Positions 1 through 9,271 of a stretch of 64,000 bases of DNA are shown here, piece by piece. How positions within the stretch are numbered: position 1 is the first letter of the stretch; every line of letters begins with the position of its first letter. Under the pieces are notes generated by a model. That model did not search any database. It was not told the DNA's origin and saw only the letters and a list, made by a program, of their open reading frames with translations. Origin of the DNA: Tretioscincus oriximinensis (Eukaryota > Chordata > Lepidosauria > Squamata > Gymnophthalmidae); assembly GCA_022410635.1 (NCBI GenBank), contig JAJVDF010000460.1:186001-250000 (forward strand). Direction: 5' to 3'. A program made the translations under genes and the position numbers.

Positions 1-699
1 CTGACAGTGTAATCTGACTGCAGGATTTTCCATCTTACATAGTGACTGTCTCAGGCACATCTGTGAGGAAATGGTTAACACTGTCCTTCTTGGGTTTGCA
101 CCTTGAACATAGTGCCATAACACATAGGCAGGGTGTGATGGCTTATGCAATTAATGAAATGAAACCCAAATCATTTTGTGGGAAAACGTGTGCAATTTTG
201 TTCCCAGCCATGATTATCTCCCCAACCCCTCCTCAGTTACTTTGTATTTGTTTCATAGCTGCTAAAAATAATAATAAATAAATAAATCCTCCATTCAAAT
301 TAGATTATAGAAAGGGACAGGAAGGAGCTTTTTAGCAACAGCCTGAAGAAAACCGCTGTGATGATTTAACTATTTTGGGAGAAGATAAGTAAAAGGCTAT
401 CAGGTTTCTCTTTTCCAACACAAAAGATCCCTAGAACAGACGATTAATATCCAAAGCAAAGCAAAAAGTTCTCCAACAGGAGGACATGGGAAGGCAAGGG
501 CCAGGGGCAGGAAGCTGGCAGCAGTGACTAGGCCACTGCGGTATTCCGGTGTTCTTAGAAGCTGTGATCTAAAGCTAAACAATATCCATTCCTCTAAACA
601 CTGAGAAAATATGTTGAGTTTCCACTGCCATTAACAGGAAGTGCCTTCTAGCATGTTTTGGGGCATTTCAATGTTTCCATGACCATGCAATGATGCTTA
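1..699. other. No gene recognised; unique sequence
   Basis: I see no exon-like frame, RNA gene or recognisable repeat here, apart from a short A/T-rich run (AATAATAAATAAATAAAT) near 265-288. The short open frames in it show no protein family features. Confidence 0.6.
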
Positions 700-815
700 G
701 TCTGACCAGATGACCCCCTTTTTGGGGGGTTGGAAACCTGGTTTTGGGGTGCCTCCTGGTTTTTGCTGAAAATTTTTTTTTCCCTCAGCAAAAAAAAGGG
801 GTCATCTGGTCAGCT
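700..815. mobile_element. MITE-A copy 1 (palindromic, internally shortened)
   Basis: Both ends carry the inverted end sequence of this family (TGACCAGATGACCCC at the left, GGGGTCATCTGGTCAGC at the right), and the element is flanked by TA on each side, at 698-699 and 816-817. It is 116 bp, against about 193-204 bp for the other three copies, so it has lost an internal portion. TA duplication and long terminal inverted repeats point to mobilisation by a Tc1/mariner-type transposase. No coding capacity. Confidence 0.75.
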
Positions 816-1050
816 TACTTCATAAAGTGGCAGCCAGGTGCTTCACATGGATACTGTGCTCTTTGAGGAGGGTTTCATGTTGCTAACGGTGCAATATCAT
901 ACTTCAAATGCTTTGCAGAAGTGCTCACAGTAATAAAATGTCATAGAGCCTTAGCTGAGAATTTTTGATTCTTAATTTAAGCATTTGTAAATATGGCACT
1001 TAAGAAATCAACTTTGAACCTGCTTCCTCAAGCCTAATTTCATCATGCAT

Positions 1051-1206
1051 AAGGCTGCATCCAGACACCACTTCTTTATTCAGCTATATTTGGGTATTCA
1101 GGATTAAAGCATGGATATTTTGGAATAAAACTGTTCAGATAATATTTTTTTTTATTCTGGAGTATTTAAAATAGCAGAATAAGTAAGCAATGTCTGGCTA
1201 GAGCTT
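1051..1206. mobile_element. MITE-F, palindromic element
   Basis: The left arm (GCATCCAGACACCACTTC, then TTATTCAGCTATATTT) is complementary, with mismatches, to the right arm (AAAATAGCAGAATAAGTAAG, then CAATGTCTGGCTAG). The whole 156 bp therefore folds back on itself with a short AT-rich centre. No second copy was seen in the window, and the target-site duplication is unclear. Read as a decayed non-autonomous DNA transposon. Confidence 0.5.
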
Positions 1207-1273
1207 AAATATTGCCTTTATGTGTGCTAGGAATACTGCTTGTATTGTATACAAAAGATAAAGAATATGTGGT

Positions 1274-1905
1274 CACATAAGAAATAAGAAGAGCCCTGTG
1301 GAATTGGCCCACAGCCCATCTAGTTTCAGCATTCTGTCTCATACAGTAACTAACCAATTGCACCTGGTCATTCTCAAGCAGATGAAGGCAAAATCTTTAC
1401 CTATTTGTGACTCTCTGCAAATAATATTTCAGGAATACTCTTTGATTCATCCCAGAGGTAGTTTCAGGAGATCCATCCCAACAGTTATTGATACACTTTG
1501 TTTTCATGAATTTGTCTAATCCTATCTTAAAGCTATCCATCTCCACTAGCTCTTCTGAAAGTAAATTCCATAGTCAAATCACCCTTTGGGGGAAAATTAC
1601 ATTCCCTTTTCTGTCCTTGCTCTTCTGCCCATTAGCTTCAAGTAGCCTGACCAGATGACCCTTTTTGAGGGGGGTTGAAAACCCATTTGGGGGGTGTCTC
1701 CCTTTTTTTCTGAGGAAAAAAACAAACAAATAAAAATTTGAAAAAAAATCTTTTTTTGAAAACAAATTCTTCAGAAAAAGCTGGGAGGCACCCCAAAACC
1801 GGGTTTTCAAAAAAAAAACCTCCCAAAAAAGGGGTCATCTGATCAGCCTAGAAATGGTCCCTGGTCCTAACGTTGTGAAAAGTCGTATCTCCTGTTCTCA
1901 TTAAC
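1274..1905 (-). mobile_element. CR1-like LINE 3' end, interrupted by MITE-A
   Basis: Read on the minus strand this is the end of the non-LTR element that recurs at 9895, 16545, 50725 and 52900: a decayed C-terminal reverse transcriptase region, then a 3' untranslated region ending in TTCTTATG-type octamers (here ACATAAGAAATAAGAAGAGCC on the plus strand). Homology runs to about 1642, is interrupted by MITE-A copy 2 (1645-1848), and seems to resume at 1851-1905 (GGTCCCTGGTCCTAACG). It is 5' truncated, as is typical of CR1. Noncoding now. Confidence 0.65.
1645..1848. mobile_element. MITE-A copy 2, nested in the CR1 fragment
   Basis: A 204-bp palindrome: the left end GCCTGACCAGATGACCC is matched in reverse complement by GGGGTCATCTGATCAGCC at the right. 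TA flanks both sides (1643-1644 and 1849-1850). The inner arms also pair (GGGTTGAAAACCC region with GGGTTTTCAA region; CTGAGGAAAA with TTCTTCAGAAAAA), so nearly the entire element can form one hairpin. The host CR1 sequence reads on across the insertion, so the MITE arrived after the LINE. Confidence 0.8.
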
Positions 1906-1979
1906 CCCAGCAAGCATGAAACAAAATAGAAGCAGGGATTGAGCAATCCAGGAATGTAAACGAAAGACATTTTATTGTA

Positions 1980-2057
1980 TACTGCTCAAAACAATTAAGG
2001 GTACACTTTAACATACACTGTTATGTTAAAGTGTTCCCTTAATTGTTTTGAGCAGTA
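1980..2057. mobile_element. 78-bp near-perfect hairpin, mariner-type MITE candidate
   Basis: Inverted arms 1979-2015 and 2022-2058 (37 nt each) are complementary except for one position, around a 6-nt loop CACTGT. The ends read TACTGCTCAAAACAATTAAG and its complement, with TA on both sides (1978-1979, 2058-2059), which fits a Tc1/mariner target duplication. Size and shape resemble mammalian MADE1-like miniature elements. A microRNA-like precursor is an alternative reading. No other copy was seen here. Confidence 0.7.
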
Positions 2058-2059
2058 TA

Positions 2060-3014
2060 TTTATGCTCCACTTTCCGTTGATACAGTGAAGTAATGAACC
2101 ATCTGAGCTAGGAGCCACGGTTTTCTGTGGCAGTCTGGAGGTGACCAGAGCAATTTTTCTGCCAACATGCTTGATTGGACATTGACAAAAGAAAAGAAAA
2201 ATTCCCATTGTTTTGAGAGACATCATCACTATTTGTTTTCACAGAAGAAGGAAGAAGAAACCAAAAAAAGAATGTGACTCTCTGCCAGACTACACGCACA
2301 TGGTGCAATATCAGACTGAGCATATTGTTTGGCTGAAATCACAGAAAGAGAAATCAAATTATTCCAATTTTTCACATGTTTTTGTCTTTAGTGAAGAGGC
2401 AGAAAGCAGGAATTTTGGTTGTTGGTAGGGTTTTTTGCTGAGTTGTGGGAAGTGGATTTCTGAAAGAGACGAAAGTCCTTATCGTTTAAAAATTTGCTGC
2501 CAGCTTAAGCACTTCATGACAAATCAAATAAATATTTTACTCTGGGTGCACCATATGGTTAACACATCACATTGTGGTACCAGCTGTCAATTTGTTTGTT
2601 GAGTGTTTCGAGTTGCTGCCTGATTGATAATGAAAGCTTTCTATTTTTGTCAGAAGCCAGAGATGTGTTTTCAAATACTTTTAATATAGAAAGAGACAAT
2701 CTGAGCTATGTGTCTCTATTGGTAGTTGCATGAACTGTTGTGTGTTTATCAATATGTGCATAAGAGTAACATATGCATGTTTCATTGAATAATTAATAAA
2801 AAGGGGAACACACATGGGGGAAAGATTTTATAGGGGAATTCAGGAATATTATCTTCAAATTGTGAGCTTTCAGCTCCCTTTCTTAGTAAGGGTTAATTTA
2901 ACTGCTGATAGTCTATTCACAATGATGGCACCAGCAGGTCTGGAACAATTTTGTATGAGAGCAGAGAGAAAGTATAGAACATTGTTATAAGAGGATTATT
3001 TTGCTTTTTCTCCT
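2060..3014. other. No gene recognised
   Basis: Mostly unique AT-rich sequence. The small open frames on both strands overlap each other and show no domain. No conserved RNA or regulatory signal recognised. Confidence 0.55.
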
Positions 3015-3235
3015 AAATTGTGGTGAGTGTCAAACTCTTATCCGGTAGTGTCCAAGTTCAGTTACATACTCCTCAATAAAGCCAGCTGGGTGTTTCTTGA
3101 TTAGTCATAATTNTTTGGAGCTCTCTGAGCCCCACCTACTTCACAAGGTATCTGTTGTGAAAAGAAGAATAGAAGGTTATGTAAGGCGCTTTAATTCAGG
3201 CTTAGAAAAGCAGGTATAAAACCCAATTATTATTC
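3015..3235 (+). mobile_element. Old tRNA-derived SINE, diverged
   Basis: The body matches the SINE seen more cleanly at 7001: an AAAGCCAGCTGGGTG block, then AGCTCTCTGAGCCCCACCTA and CACAAGGTATCTGTTGTG, then a decayed tail ending near GGTATAAAACCC. The tRNA-like head is badly decayed. One N lies inside (about 3113). Confidence 0.55.
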
Positions 3236-3249
3236 TTTTTTAATGTAAT

Positions 3250-3360
3250 AGTCCTAGACTATAAACCATCAGGTAGGGCAGTATAGAAATGTATTAGATT
3301 TTATAAACCTTCAGGTATAGGGCGGTATAGAATTATAAATATAAATAAACAATAAACAAC
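3250..3360 (+). mobile_element. L2-type LINE 3' tail fragments
   Basis: Two partly repeated copies of the L2 end signature occur close together (AACCATCAGGTAGGGCAGTATAGAAAT and AACCTTCAGGTATAGGGCGG in shortened form), followed by ATAAATATAAATAAACAATAAA. Compare the intact end at 63520-63570. Truncated and noncoding. Confidence 0.5.
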
Positions 3361-3516
3361 TTAATAGATACAGAGTTAGAAAGCCAGGAAGTGTGCAGAC
3401 TCTTATGCATTCAAAGTTACAGAAGCAGGTGATAGACCTGTTTATCTATTATATAGAATGGTTAAGGAAAGTATCAGTCATGGAAAAGAGGCAAGTTTAT
3501 GGTGTACTGTAGACAG

Positions 3517-3900
3517 TTTGGTGTAATGGTGTATCTGGAAGACCGCTCCATGAAACTAACTGGGTCACTTTAGGATGCTAGGCTGACCAGATGACCCTTT
3601 GGGAAGGGGGGTTGAAAACCCGTTTTGGGGGTGCCTCCTGGTTTTTTCTGAGGAAAAAAAGAAAAAAATTGAAAAAAATATTTTTTTGAAAAAGTTTTCC
3701 TCAGAAAAAACTGGGAGGCACCCCGAAACTGAGTTTTCAAACACCCCCCCAAAAAGGGGTCGTCTGATCAGCCTACTTTAGGATAGTCACAGTTCTTCAG
3801 AGCTCTCTCAGCCCCATCTACTTCACAAGGTGTTTGTTGTGAAGAGAAGAACAGAATGATATGCAAGCCACTTTGATTCCCTTCTGATTAAAAAAAGCAG
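3517..3900 (+). mobile_element. tRNA-derived SINE split by MITE-A
   Basis: The left part (CAGTTTGGTGTAATGG to TGGGTCACTTTAGGAT) and the right part (ATAGTCACAGTTCTTCAGAG, then CTCTCTCAGCCCCATCTA and CACAAGGTGTTTGTTGTG) join to one SINE when the MITE at 3581-3773 is removed. The order matches the copy at 7001-7270. The 3' part is diverged. Confidence 0.65.
3581..3773. mobile_element. MITE-A copy 3, nested in a SINE
   Basis: 193-bp palindrome with ends GGCTGACCAGATGACCC and GGGGTCGTCTGATCAGCC, flanked by TA at 3579-3580 and 3774-3775. A longer direct repeat, ACTTTAGGAT, lies just outside: 3567-3576 and 3775-3784. Inner arms pair through CTGAGGAAAAAAA with TTTTCCTCAG and GGTGCCTCC with GGGAGGCACC. 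No open frame of note. Confidence 0.8.
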
Positions 3901-5244
3901 ACAGACTGAAATCAGATTAAAGGTTTGTGTCTGATTTCTGAAGAGTCAGAAAGAATGAACTCTTGAAGAAAAAGAGGACAATATGTTTGGCACTGAAAAT
4001 AAAGACGGTATCAGAGCAGCTTTAAAAAGGATAGCAGAGGGTCAGACAACAGGACTGGGACAGCATCCAGCTCAGAAAGCTGGAGAAGACAGCAAAAAGG
4101 ATTAAGCCTGCTCAGAGTGGAAAGAGGCAGAAATAGGCTATGAAAATGTATTCAGATGTGTTAACTGCTCACAGAGACCCAAAGAAAACTGGAAAAGTTA
4201 CAGAACAACTGAGGCAAAGTGCAGAAAGAAAGAGTGATTATATACTATGGATTATATTGAAATACCAGGAGTCTCCTGGCCAAGATAAGATAGAGCTTGA
4301 TTTTAGAGATAATTACAGAGACCTGGGGCATTTCTGAACACAGTGGATTGTTGAGAGTGAATTTGAGGTGAAGATGTTAGCTCACAAACATATCCTATTA
4401 TAGGTGATTATTTTATTCCTATGAAACCTAGGTGCTTGGGGAGACCTTGAAATGGAGAAGGAAGTAAGACAATCATCCAAGCGAGACTCCAGTAACGGGG
4501 GTTTGCTACCACATTATTAGGTACCAGCACATCTGAAGCAGCTGATCATCAGGATACGGTTACGTGTAGATTCTGACTCCCATCAAGGAACTCACGCAGA
4601 GGCCATAAGCTTAGATCAAGAGGCAAGACTAGGAGGCCCACGAGGGTAGGAACCTCCAGGGCAACCTCGTGTACAGGTTTTTATTGACATACAGTCAGAA
4701 GGTGTGTACCAGAGGTGGTGAGACCTGTGTGACGTTTTTCCCTCCACCCAAGGGGTGCAGCCTGTGTCAGGAAACTCCAAATATGGGTATGGTTTGGGTA
4801 GAACAAGATTAATCTCTGCAGCTTACAGGACCTGTGACCAGTCATTCACCTCTTGGAAAGGTGATAGTCAGAGTTTCCTCAGAGCCATTAGGCAGCTGAT
4901 TAATCCCATCAAGCCACAAGCTTCTGAGTCAATGAATGCTCCCAAAGATAATGGGTGCAGGTAAACAAGGCACAACAGGGTGAGCCTCAGGGCAGGAAGA
5001 GAGATTAGTGCTCTTGCAACACCCAGACCTGGGAAATTCCCAGAAATTTTGCAAAAGTGAGGCCCATGCATCTAGAGACTAATGCTTGCCAATTTTATAT
5101 CAAAATATATTATGCCAATTAATATATTTCTAATAGAGAACCCCGACACTCCAGTTATCCAGATATTGACTAGATTAAATGTTTCTTCAACCAGGACAGA
5201 GAAGTAAACAGCTTGGTTTTAACTGTGTCCCAGATGTAGGCAAG
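3901..5244. other. No gene recognised; possible unclassified old repeat 4600-5160
   Basis: 3901-4600 looks unique. 4600-5160 has a moderately GC-rich, repeat-like character, but I could not assign it to a family or find paired ends. Open frames in it carry no recognisable domain. Confidence 0.4.
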
Positions 5245-5550
5245 CAGAAGAAGAAGAACTGGATTCTTATACTCCGCTTTTCTCACTTTTCAAAGAGACT
5301 CAAAGCGGCTTACAAGGGTATTTTTGCCCGAAGGCTTACATTCTATCTTCCCCACCAGGTTGTGGTGGTTCCCGTGTATCTACTTGCAGTCAGTTGCAAT
5401 TCCTTGCAATTCATGCTTTCGAATAGCTGGGTTGGCTAGAGCTACAGGCTAGTGGAAGGTGCTCACTCCTCCCCATGTCCAACACAGGGCTTCGAAACCC
5501 GATCTCCCAGGCGAGAGACGAATTCCTAAGCGACTAAACCATCACATGGC
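5245..5550 (-). mobile_element. SINE-2 (tRNA-derived, GAA/TTC-tailed), minus
   Basis: On the minus strand it has a tRNA-like head with a B-box-like GGGTTTCGAAGCCC, then the family body (GTGAGCACCTTCCACTAGCC, TTCGAAAGCATGAATTGCAA, CCTTCGGGCAAAAATACCC), ending in a short TTC-repeat tail seen on this strand as AGAAGAAGAAGAAC. Same family as 12600, 19697 and 21970. The head is tRNA-like only; it is not a functional tRNA gene. Confidence 0.8.
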
Positions 5551-5569
5551 AGAGAGAGAAAAACCTATT

Positions 5570-5805
5570 ATGTTCTCCCTGCATATAGAGAAGATGCGCG
5601 CACCAACAAGAAGATGGAGAATGAACCTCTTTCACCTGGTTTTTGGCTGAAGAAATGTTATTTCTCTTCCCACTTCTAGATACTATTTTACACTGATTTT
5701 AATGTTAAATTTGTACTGATTTTTTATTGTTGGCTGCCCTGAGACCTTCGGGTAAAGGGCAGGGTATAAATATCAATAAATAAATAAAAATAAACAAAAA
5801 CACTA
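5570..5805 (+). mobile_element. L2 LINE 3' end, 5' truncated
   Basis: Starts in the last codons of the L2 frame (CTCTTTCACCTGGTTTTTGG then TGA, matching HLSFG-stop at about 63432). It runs through the 3' untranslated region to GCTGCCCTGAGACCTTCGGG, then TATAAAT and AATAAATAAATA. It lies directly beside SINE-2. Length about 235 bp. Confidence 0.8.
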
Positions 5806-6024
5806 CTCTTGAAGTAACAGCATGCTCTTCACACACTGCTTGCCCCCATAGCTAAAATACTAAGGGCTTAAAAATAGCATTAAAAACAGGAAACATCCCC
5901 ATTTGCCATTTCCTGTGGCTCAAAAGGTAGTCTTGGAGATAAGAGGCAGGTCATCTGCAGTGGATGTTGTAGGGCAGTGGTATGTGCCATCATGGAAGTG
6001 TGGCAGGAAGGGTTACGAGAGCTA

Positions 6025-6221
6025 GGCTGACCAGATGACCCCTTTTGGGTGGTGGTGGTTTGAAAACCCTGTTTTGGGTTTCCTTCCAGTTTTTTTCTGA
6101 GGAAATTTTTTACAAAAAAAGATTTTTTTTTTGAAAATGTTTTTTTTTTTCCCTCAGAAACGGGAGGCACCCCAAAAACGGGTTTTCAACCCCACCCACA
6201 AAAGGGGTCATCTGGTCAGCC
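6025..6221. mobile_element. MITE-A copy 4
   Basis: 197-bp palindrome with ends GGCTGACCAGATGACCCC and GGGGTCATCTGGTCAGCC, flanked by TA at 6023-6024 and 6222-6223. The outer 17 bp are a perfect inverted match apart from length variation in internal homopolymers. Best-preserved copy of the family in the window. Confidence 0.85.
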
Positions 6222-6223
6222 TA

Positions 6224-6769
6224 TCTTCTACCACGATCTTTTACGTGCGCTATTGCATTTGCATATAACACCCTGTATGCTTCTGTTATTGTTTAGTTGT
6301 TTATATTTTCATTGGTACTAATTTTTGTCCTTATCTTTCTACTTTCTCTAACTGGGTTTTTGGAAACAATATTAAGAGGGCAGAATAAAAATCCAATAAA
6401 TAAATAAACAAATGTAGTTGGAAGAATGCAGGTCCACATGGATGCTACGCTCCAGCGTAACCAAAGCACAATGAAGGGAGGGAGATAGAAATCCTAATTG
6501 TCAAAAAAGACTTCTTCCAACTTCCTCCCCATTCCCATCTTTGAAAAGGGGATGGGCTTTGCCGGCTGGACAGTGAAGGTGAGAAAAGCTGTATCTTTGA
6601 GGAAAAACATTACTGTCAATAGCACCCTCATTAGAAAGGAGCATTAAAAAGGAGTGACCTCAACTGTCCTCTTGCTGTTGCCTCTTAGGGTTTCTAAACA
6701 GATCCCTGGAATGGAGTAGAAATATGGAAGTGAGCCATTTCTGGTCTTTCTCAATGACTCTGGATGTAA
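6224..6769. other. No gene recognised; possible L2 tail scrap
   Basis: Around 6300-6412 there is a weak L2-like ending (GAGGGCAGAATAAAAATCCA, then AATAAATAAATAAAC). The rest of the stretch appears unique. Confidence 0.4.
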
Positions 6770-6862
6770 TATTATTTATTTATTTATACTTATACCCCAC
6801 CCCTTACCCAAAGGTCTCAGGGCGGCCAACAATACAGACAGTAAAAATAAATAAATAGCATT
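6770..6862 (-). mobile_element. L2 LINE 3' tail, minus
   Basis: Plus strand shows TATTTATTTATTTATAC, then CCCCACCCCTTACCCAAAGG and TCTCAGGGCGGCCAACAATA, the reverse complement of the L2 terminal signature. Only the last about 90 bp are present. Confidence 0.75.
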
Positions 6863-7000
6863 TTAAAAACAGTAACAATAATTGAAGATGGAGGGAAAAA
6901 GGAAAAACAGCATATTCATTCCATGTATTGCCTCCTTGTTTACCTCACCCGTTCCTCGCCATGCATCCATTTGAAAGCCAGGAGATACGTGTGTGGAAAT

Positions 7001-7271
7001 GAGAGCCAGTTTGGTGTAGTGGTTAGAGTGCTGGAATCTTATCTGGTAGTCTCCCGGTTTGATTCCCCACTCGTCCATGAAAGCCAGTTGGGTGACCCTG
7101 GGCCAGTCACAGTTTTTTTTAGAGCTCTCTCAGCCCCACCTACTCCACAGGGTGTCTGTTGTGGAGAAAGCAACAAAAGCTATGTGCGCCCCCTTACGGT
7201 TGGCCGCGCTGATACCTTTGGGTATAGGACGGAATATAAGTACAAATAAATAAATAAATAAATAAATAAAT
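7001..7271 (+). mobile_element. SINE-1 (tRNA-derived, L2-type tail), near full length
   Basis: Begins GAGCCAGTTTGGTGTAGTGG (A-box-like), with a B-box-like GGTTTGATTCCCC. The body is GCCAGTTGGGTGACCCTGGG, CTCTCTCAGCCCCACCTA and GGGTGTCTGTTGTGGAGAAAG. The tail is GCTGATACCTTTGGGTATAG, then (AATA)n. The tail resembles the end of the L2 LINE at 63520, which implies mobilisation by L2. It is a SINE, not a tRNA gene. Confidence 0.85.
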
Positions 7272-7379
7272 AGTGAGAATAACTTTACCTATTTTGCCAT
7301 TATATGCCTCTCTTATTACAAGTTCCAAAAGGACAGAGGCTGAATGAGAATGAGACCATATACTTACCCCACCCCCTGA

Positions 7380-7560
7380 TGGAAGAAGAAGAAGAGGAGG
7401 AGAAGGAGATGATGAAGGTGAAGAAGTTGATGAAGATGAAATAAATGAAGAAGAGGAGTTGGTTTTTATTCCTCACTTTTCTCAATCCAAAGGTAATCAA
7501 AGCAGCTTGCATAATCATCTGTTCTTCTCTTCACAACAGACACTTTGTGTCGTAAGTGGG
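7380..7560 (-). mobile_element. SINE fragment (minus) with purine-rich simple repeat
   Basis: 7380-7455 is a GAA/GAG/GAT-rich simple repeat. It continues into GTTGGTTTTTATTCCTCACT and CACAACAGACACTTTGTG, the reverse complement of a SINE body whose plus form has TGTCTGTTGTG and ends in an oligo-TTC tail. The simple repeat is therefore the expanded tail of this minus-strand SINE. Confidence 0.6.
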
Positions 7561-7599
7561 GCTTCAAGAGCTTTGCGATTAGATCGAGGTTACTCTCTT

Positions 7600-7885
7600 G
7601 GCATCCAGCTGCTGCCTTTTGCCAGCAGTTTAAATTTCACATGCTAGAGCATTGACAGGGAAATTTAAACTGTTGGCAAAAACCAGAAACAATGGCAGGA
7701 GATCCACAGAGCTCTCCCTTGATATCAGGGACCCAATCCTTGGGGGTTCTTCTGGTTTCACTAGGAGCCAGAAGACTTTCAAGCCAGCCACTAACTGGGA
7801 CAGCTGACACTGTCTGATTGGAGCACAAACACAACAAACCATTGTCAGTGTGGGATTAACATGAATTGTGTCAACCTGTACTTGT
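7600..7885. mobile_element. MITE-C copy 1 (internal palindrome)
   Basis: Shares ordered blocks, in reverse orientation, with 32617-32950: the ACAATTCATGTTAATCC-like end, a TTCTGGCTCCTA block, GGATCTCC, and a central TTTGCCAGCAGTTTAAATTT. The centre is an inverted repeat: TTTTGCCAGCAGTTTAAATT pairs with AATTTAAACTGTTGGCAAAA. No coding content. Element class uncertain. Confidence 0.55.
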
Positions 7886-8016
7886 GACAGTGACTTCTGA
7901 GTGAACTCTGCTCAGACGCCAAGTGGCTTTGCAAGCAGCACGTGGTCAAGCCATTTTCCATTTGGAATACCCAAATGAGGCCAGCATAGTGCCACACAGT
8001 TTTCACGGTAGTCCAT

Positions 8017-8147
8017 TTCAGAGAAATAGCCGTGTTGTCTAGTAGAAAGCCCAGCAAAGGGACTGGTAGTACTTAGAGTCTAACAGTAGAAAAGTAGGTG
8101 ACATAAGCATTTCTAGACATGTCTACTTCTTCAGTGCTATTAGCCCC
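8017..8147 (-). mobile_element. Penelope-like element 3' end, old, minus
   Basis: Matches the outer ends of the PLE at 13239-15785: TTCAGAGAAATAGCCGTGTT, CCCAGCAAAGGG, ACTTAGAGTCTAAC, CATAAGCATTTCTAGACATG, TCTACTTCTTCAG. It is the last about 130 bp of a 5'-truncated copy and clearly more diverged than the copy at 13 kb. Confidence 0.75.
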
Positions 8148-8844
8148 TTTGATGGGCAGTTTTTGTGCCCATTTTTCCCCCAGGTGAGAATGCAGCCTTA
8201 GTCTTCCCTGCTTAATTGCTGTGTATTACAGAGGATGGCCAAAGAACTGGGAGGCGGTATCTGCTGACTTTAAGCAACATTGCAGACATTTTCAGTTTGT
8301 ATTGGCGATTTTCTCTGCTTTTAACAAACACGCCACCGTGGCCTTGGCTTTGCATGACTCTGCACTTGGCAGCTCCAGGTTTTTTACTTGGCAAATAATA
8401 TTTTGAGAGCAGTTTTCCCTCTCTCAAGCATGGCATAATAGGCTTTAAGTTTGTTAAGCTGCTCTGCCAGCCCACTCCCCACACCCTGCTGTTCTATTAT
8501 ATTGAACTTGTAAGCAGGATTCTCTGCCAACTTCACCCAGATTACTGCTGCAATAAGGGCCCTGCTGTGTGACTAGTGTCATGATAAGTGTTAGGGAGGG
8601 AGCTCACCATCTTGGCATACTGTTCTCATCTTATTAAATTCAGCTTTGTGAAAGCAGGGAGCCTGCCTCTCGGTCTGGCTGGCCGTACCTCCGTCCAACT
8701 GCTACTGTCAGACAATATGAAATTAGGAGTCACCATAGCTAATGGCAGGTGCTGCTGCTGTGCCACAGCTGAGGAGGGTGGAAGGGTGGAGGAAGGGAAG
8801 AAGAATGGAGGAAGGAAAAAAGAAAGAAAACCAGTCCTTGGCCC
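8148..8844. other. No gene recognised
   Basis: Open frames of up to 146 codons in the vicinity (8588-9028) cross a MITE end and an ambiguous base, with no domain features. A purine-rich patch lies at about 8775-8830. Confidence 0.5.
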
Positions 8845-8847
8845 TAG

Positions 8848-9271
8848 TCACCTCTACGTTTTAATCCAGCTTCANTCACATTTTTGGAATGAAAGAAGGG
8901 GGGAACACATCAGTGAAGTGGCAAGATGTTTTCTTTTAATGTTCTCTAGGCCAGAAAACCTACCTTTGGTTTGGGAAATGTGGGGAAAAAATTACTATTC
9001 AAGTTTATCTAGCAAGAAGATTTTGTAGCAGCATGAAGTTCCATGAACAAGTCTACATCCTCAGAAGCAGGATATCTGAAACCTGCTATGAAACCTCATG
9101 ATGTTTATCTTTTATTTGTTAGTCTCTAAGGTCCTATGAGACACCCTCACTATATATTATGGATCCTGACTAACACTGATATTTCTTTGAAAACTGCCAC
9201 TATTCAGGTTGTTGGCATGTTTTTCCATTCTAAAAATAGACTGAAGCTGGATTAAAACTTAGGAGTGGTTC
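8848..9271. mobile_element. MITE-D copy 1 with inner PLE fragment
   Basis: The left end (TTTTAATCCAGCTTCANTCA, then TTTTTGGAATGAAAG) is the inverted match of the right end (TTTTCCATTCTAAAAATAGA, then CTGAAGCTGGATTAAAACTT). The same pair of ends bounds 33308-33506, which is about 200 bp. The extra about 220 bp here includes an old PLE 3' end at about 9030-9202, suggesting a later insertion into the MITE. Confidence 0.6.
9030..9202 (+). mobile_element. Penelope-like element 3' end, old, plus
   Basis: Contains AAGTCTACATCCTCAGAAGC, TTGTTAGTCTCTAAGGTCCT and the terminal block CTGACTAACACTGATATTTC, then TTTGAA, parallel to the PLE end at 15745-15785. Diverged, 5' truncated, and located inside MITE-D copy 1. 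Confidence 0.55.

Noticed and set aside
8588..9028. 146-codon plus-strand frame
   Set aside because: It crosses a MITE-D end and an N, with no family features.
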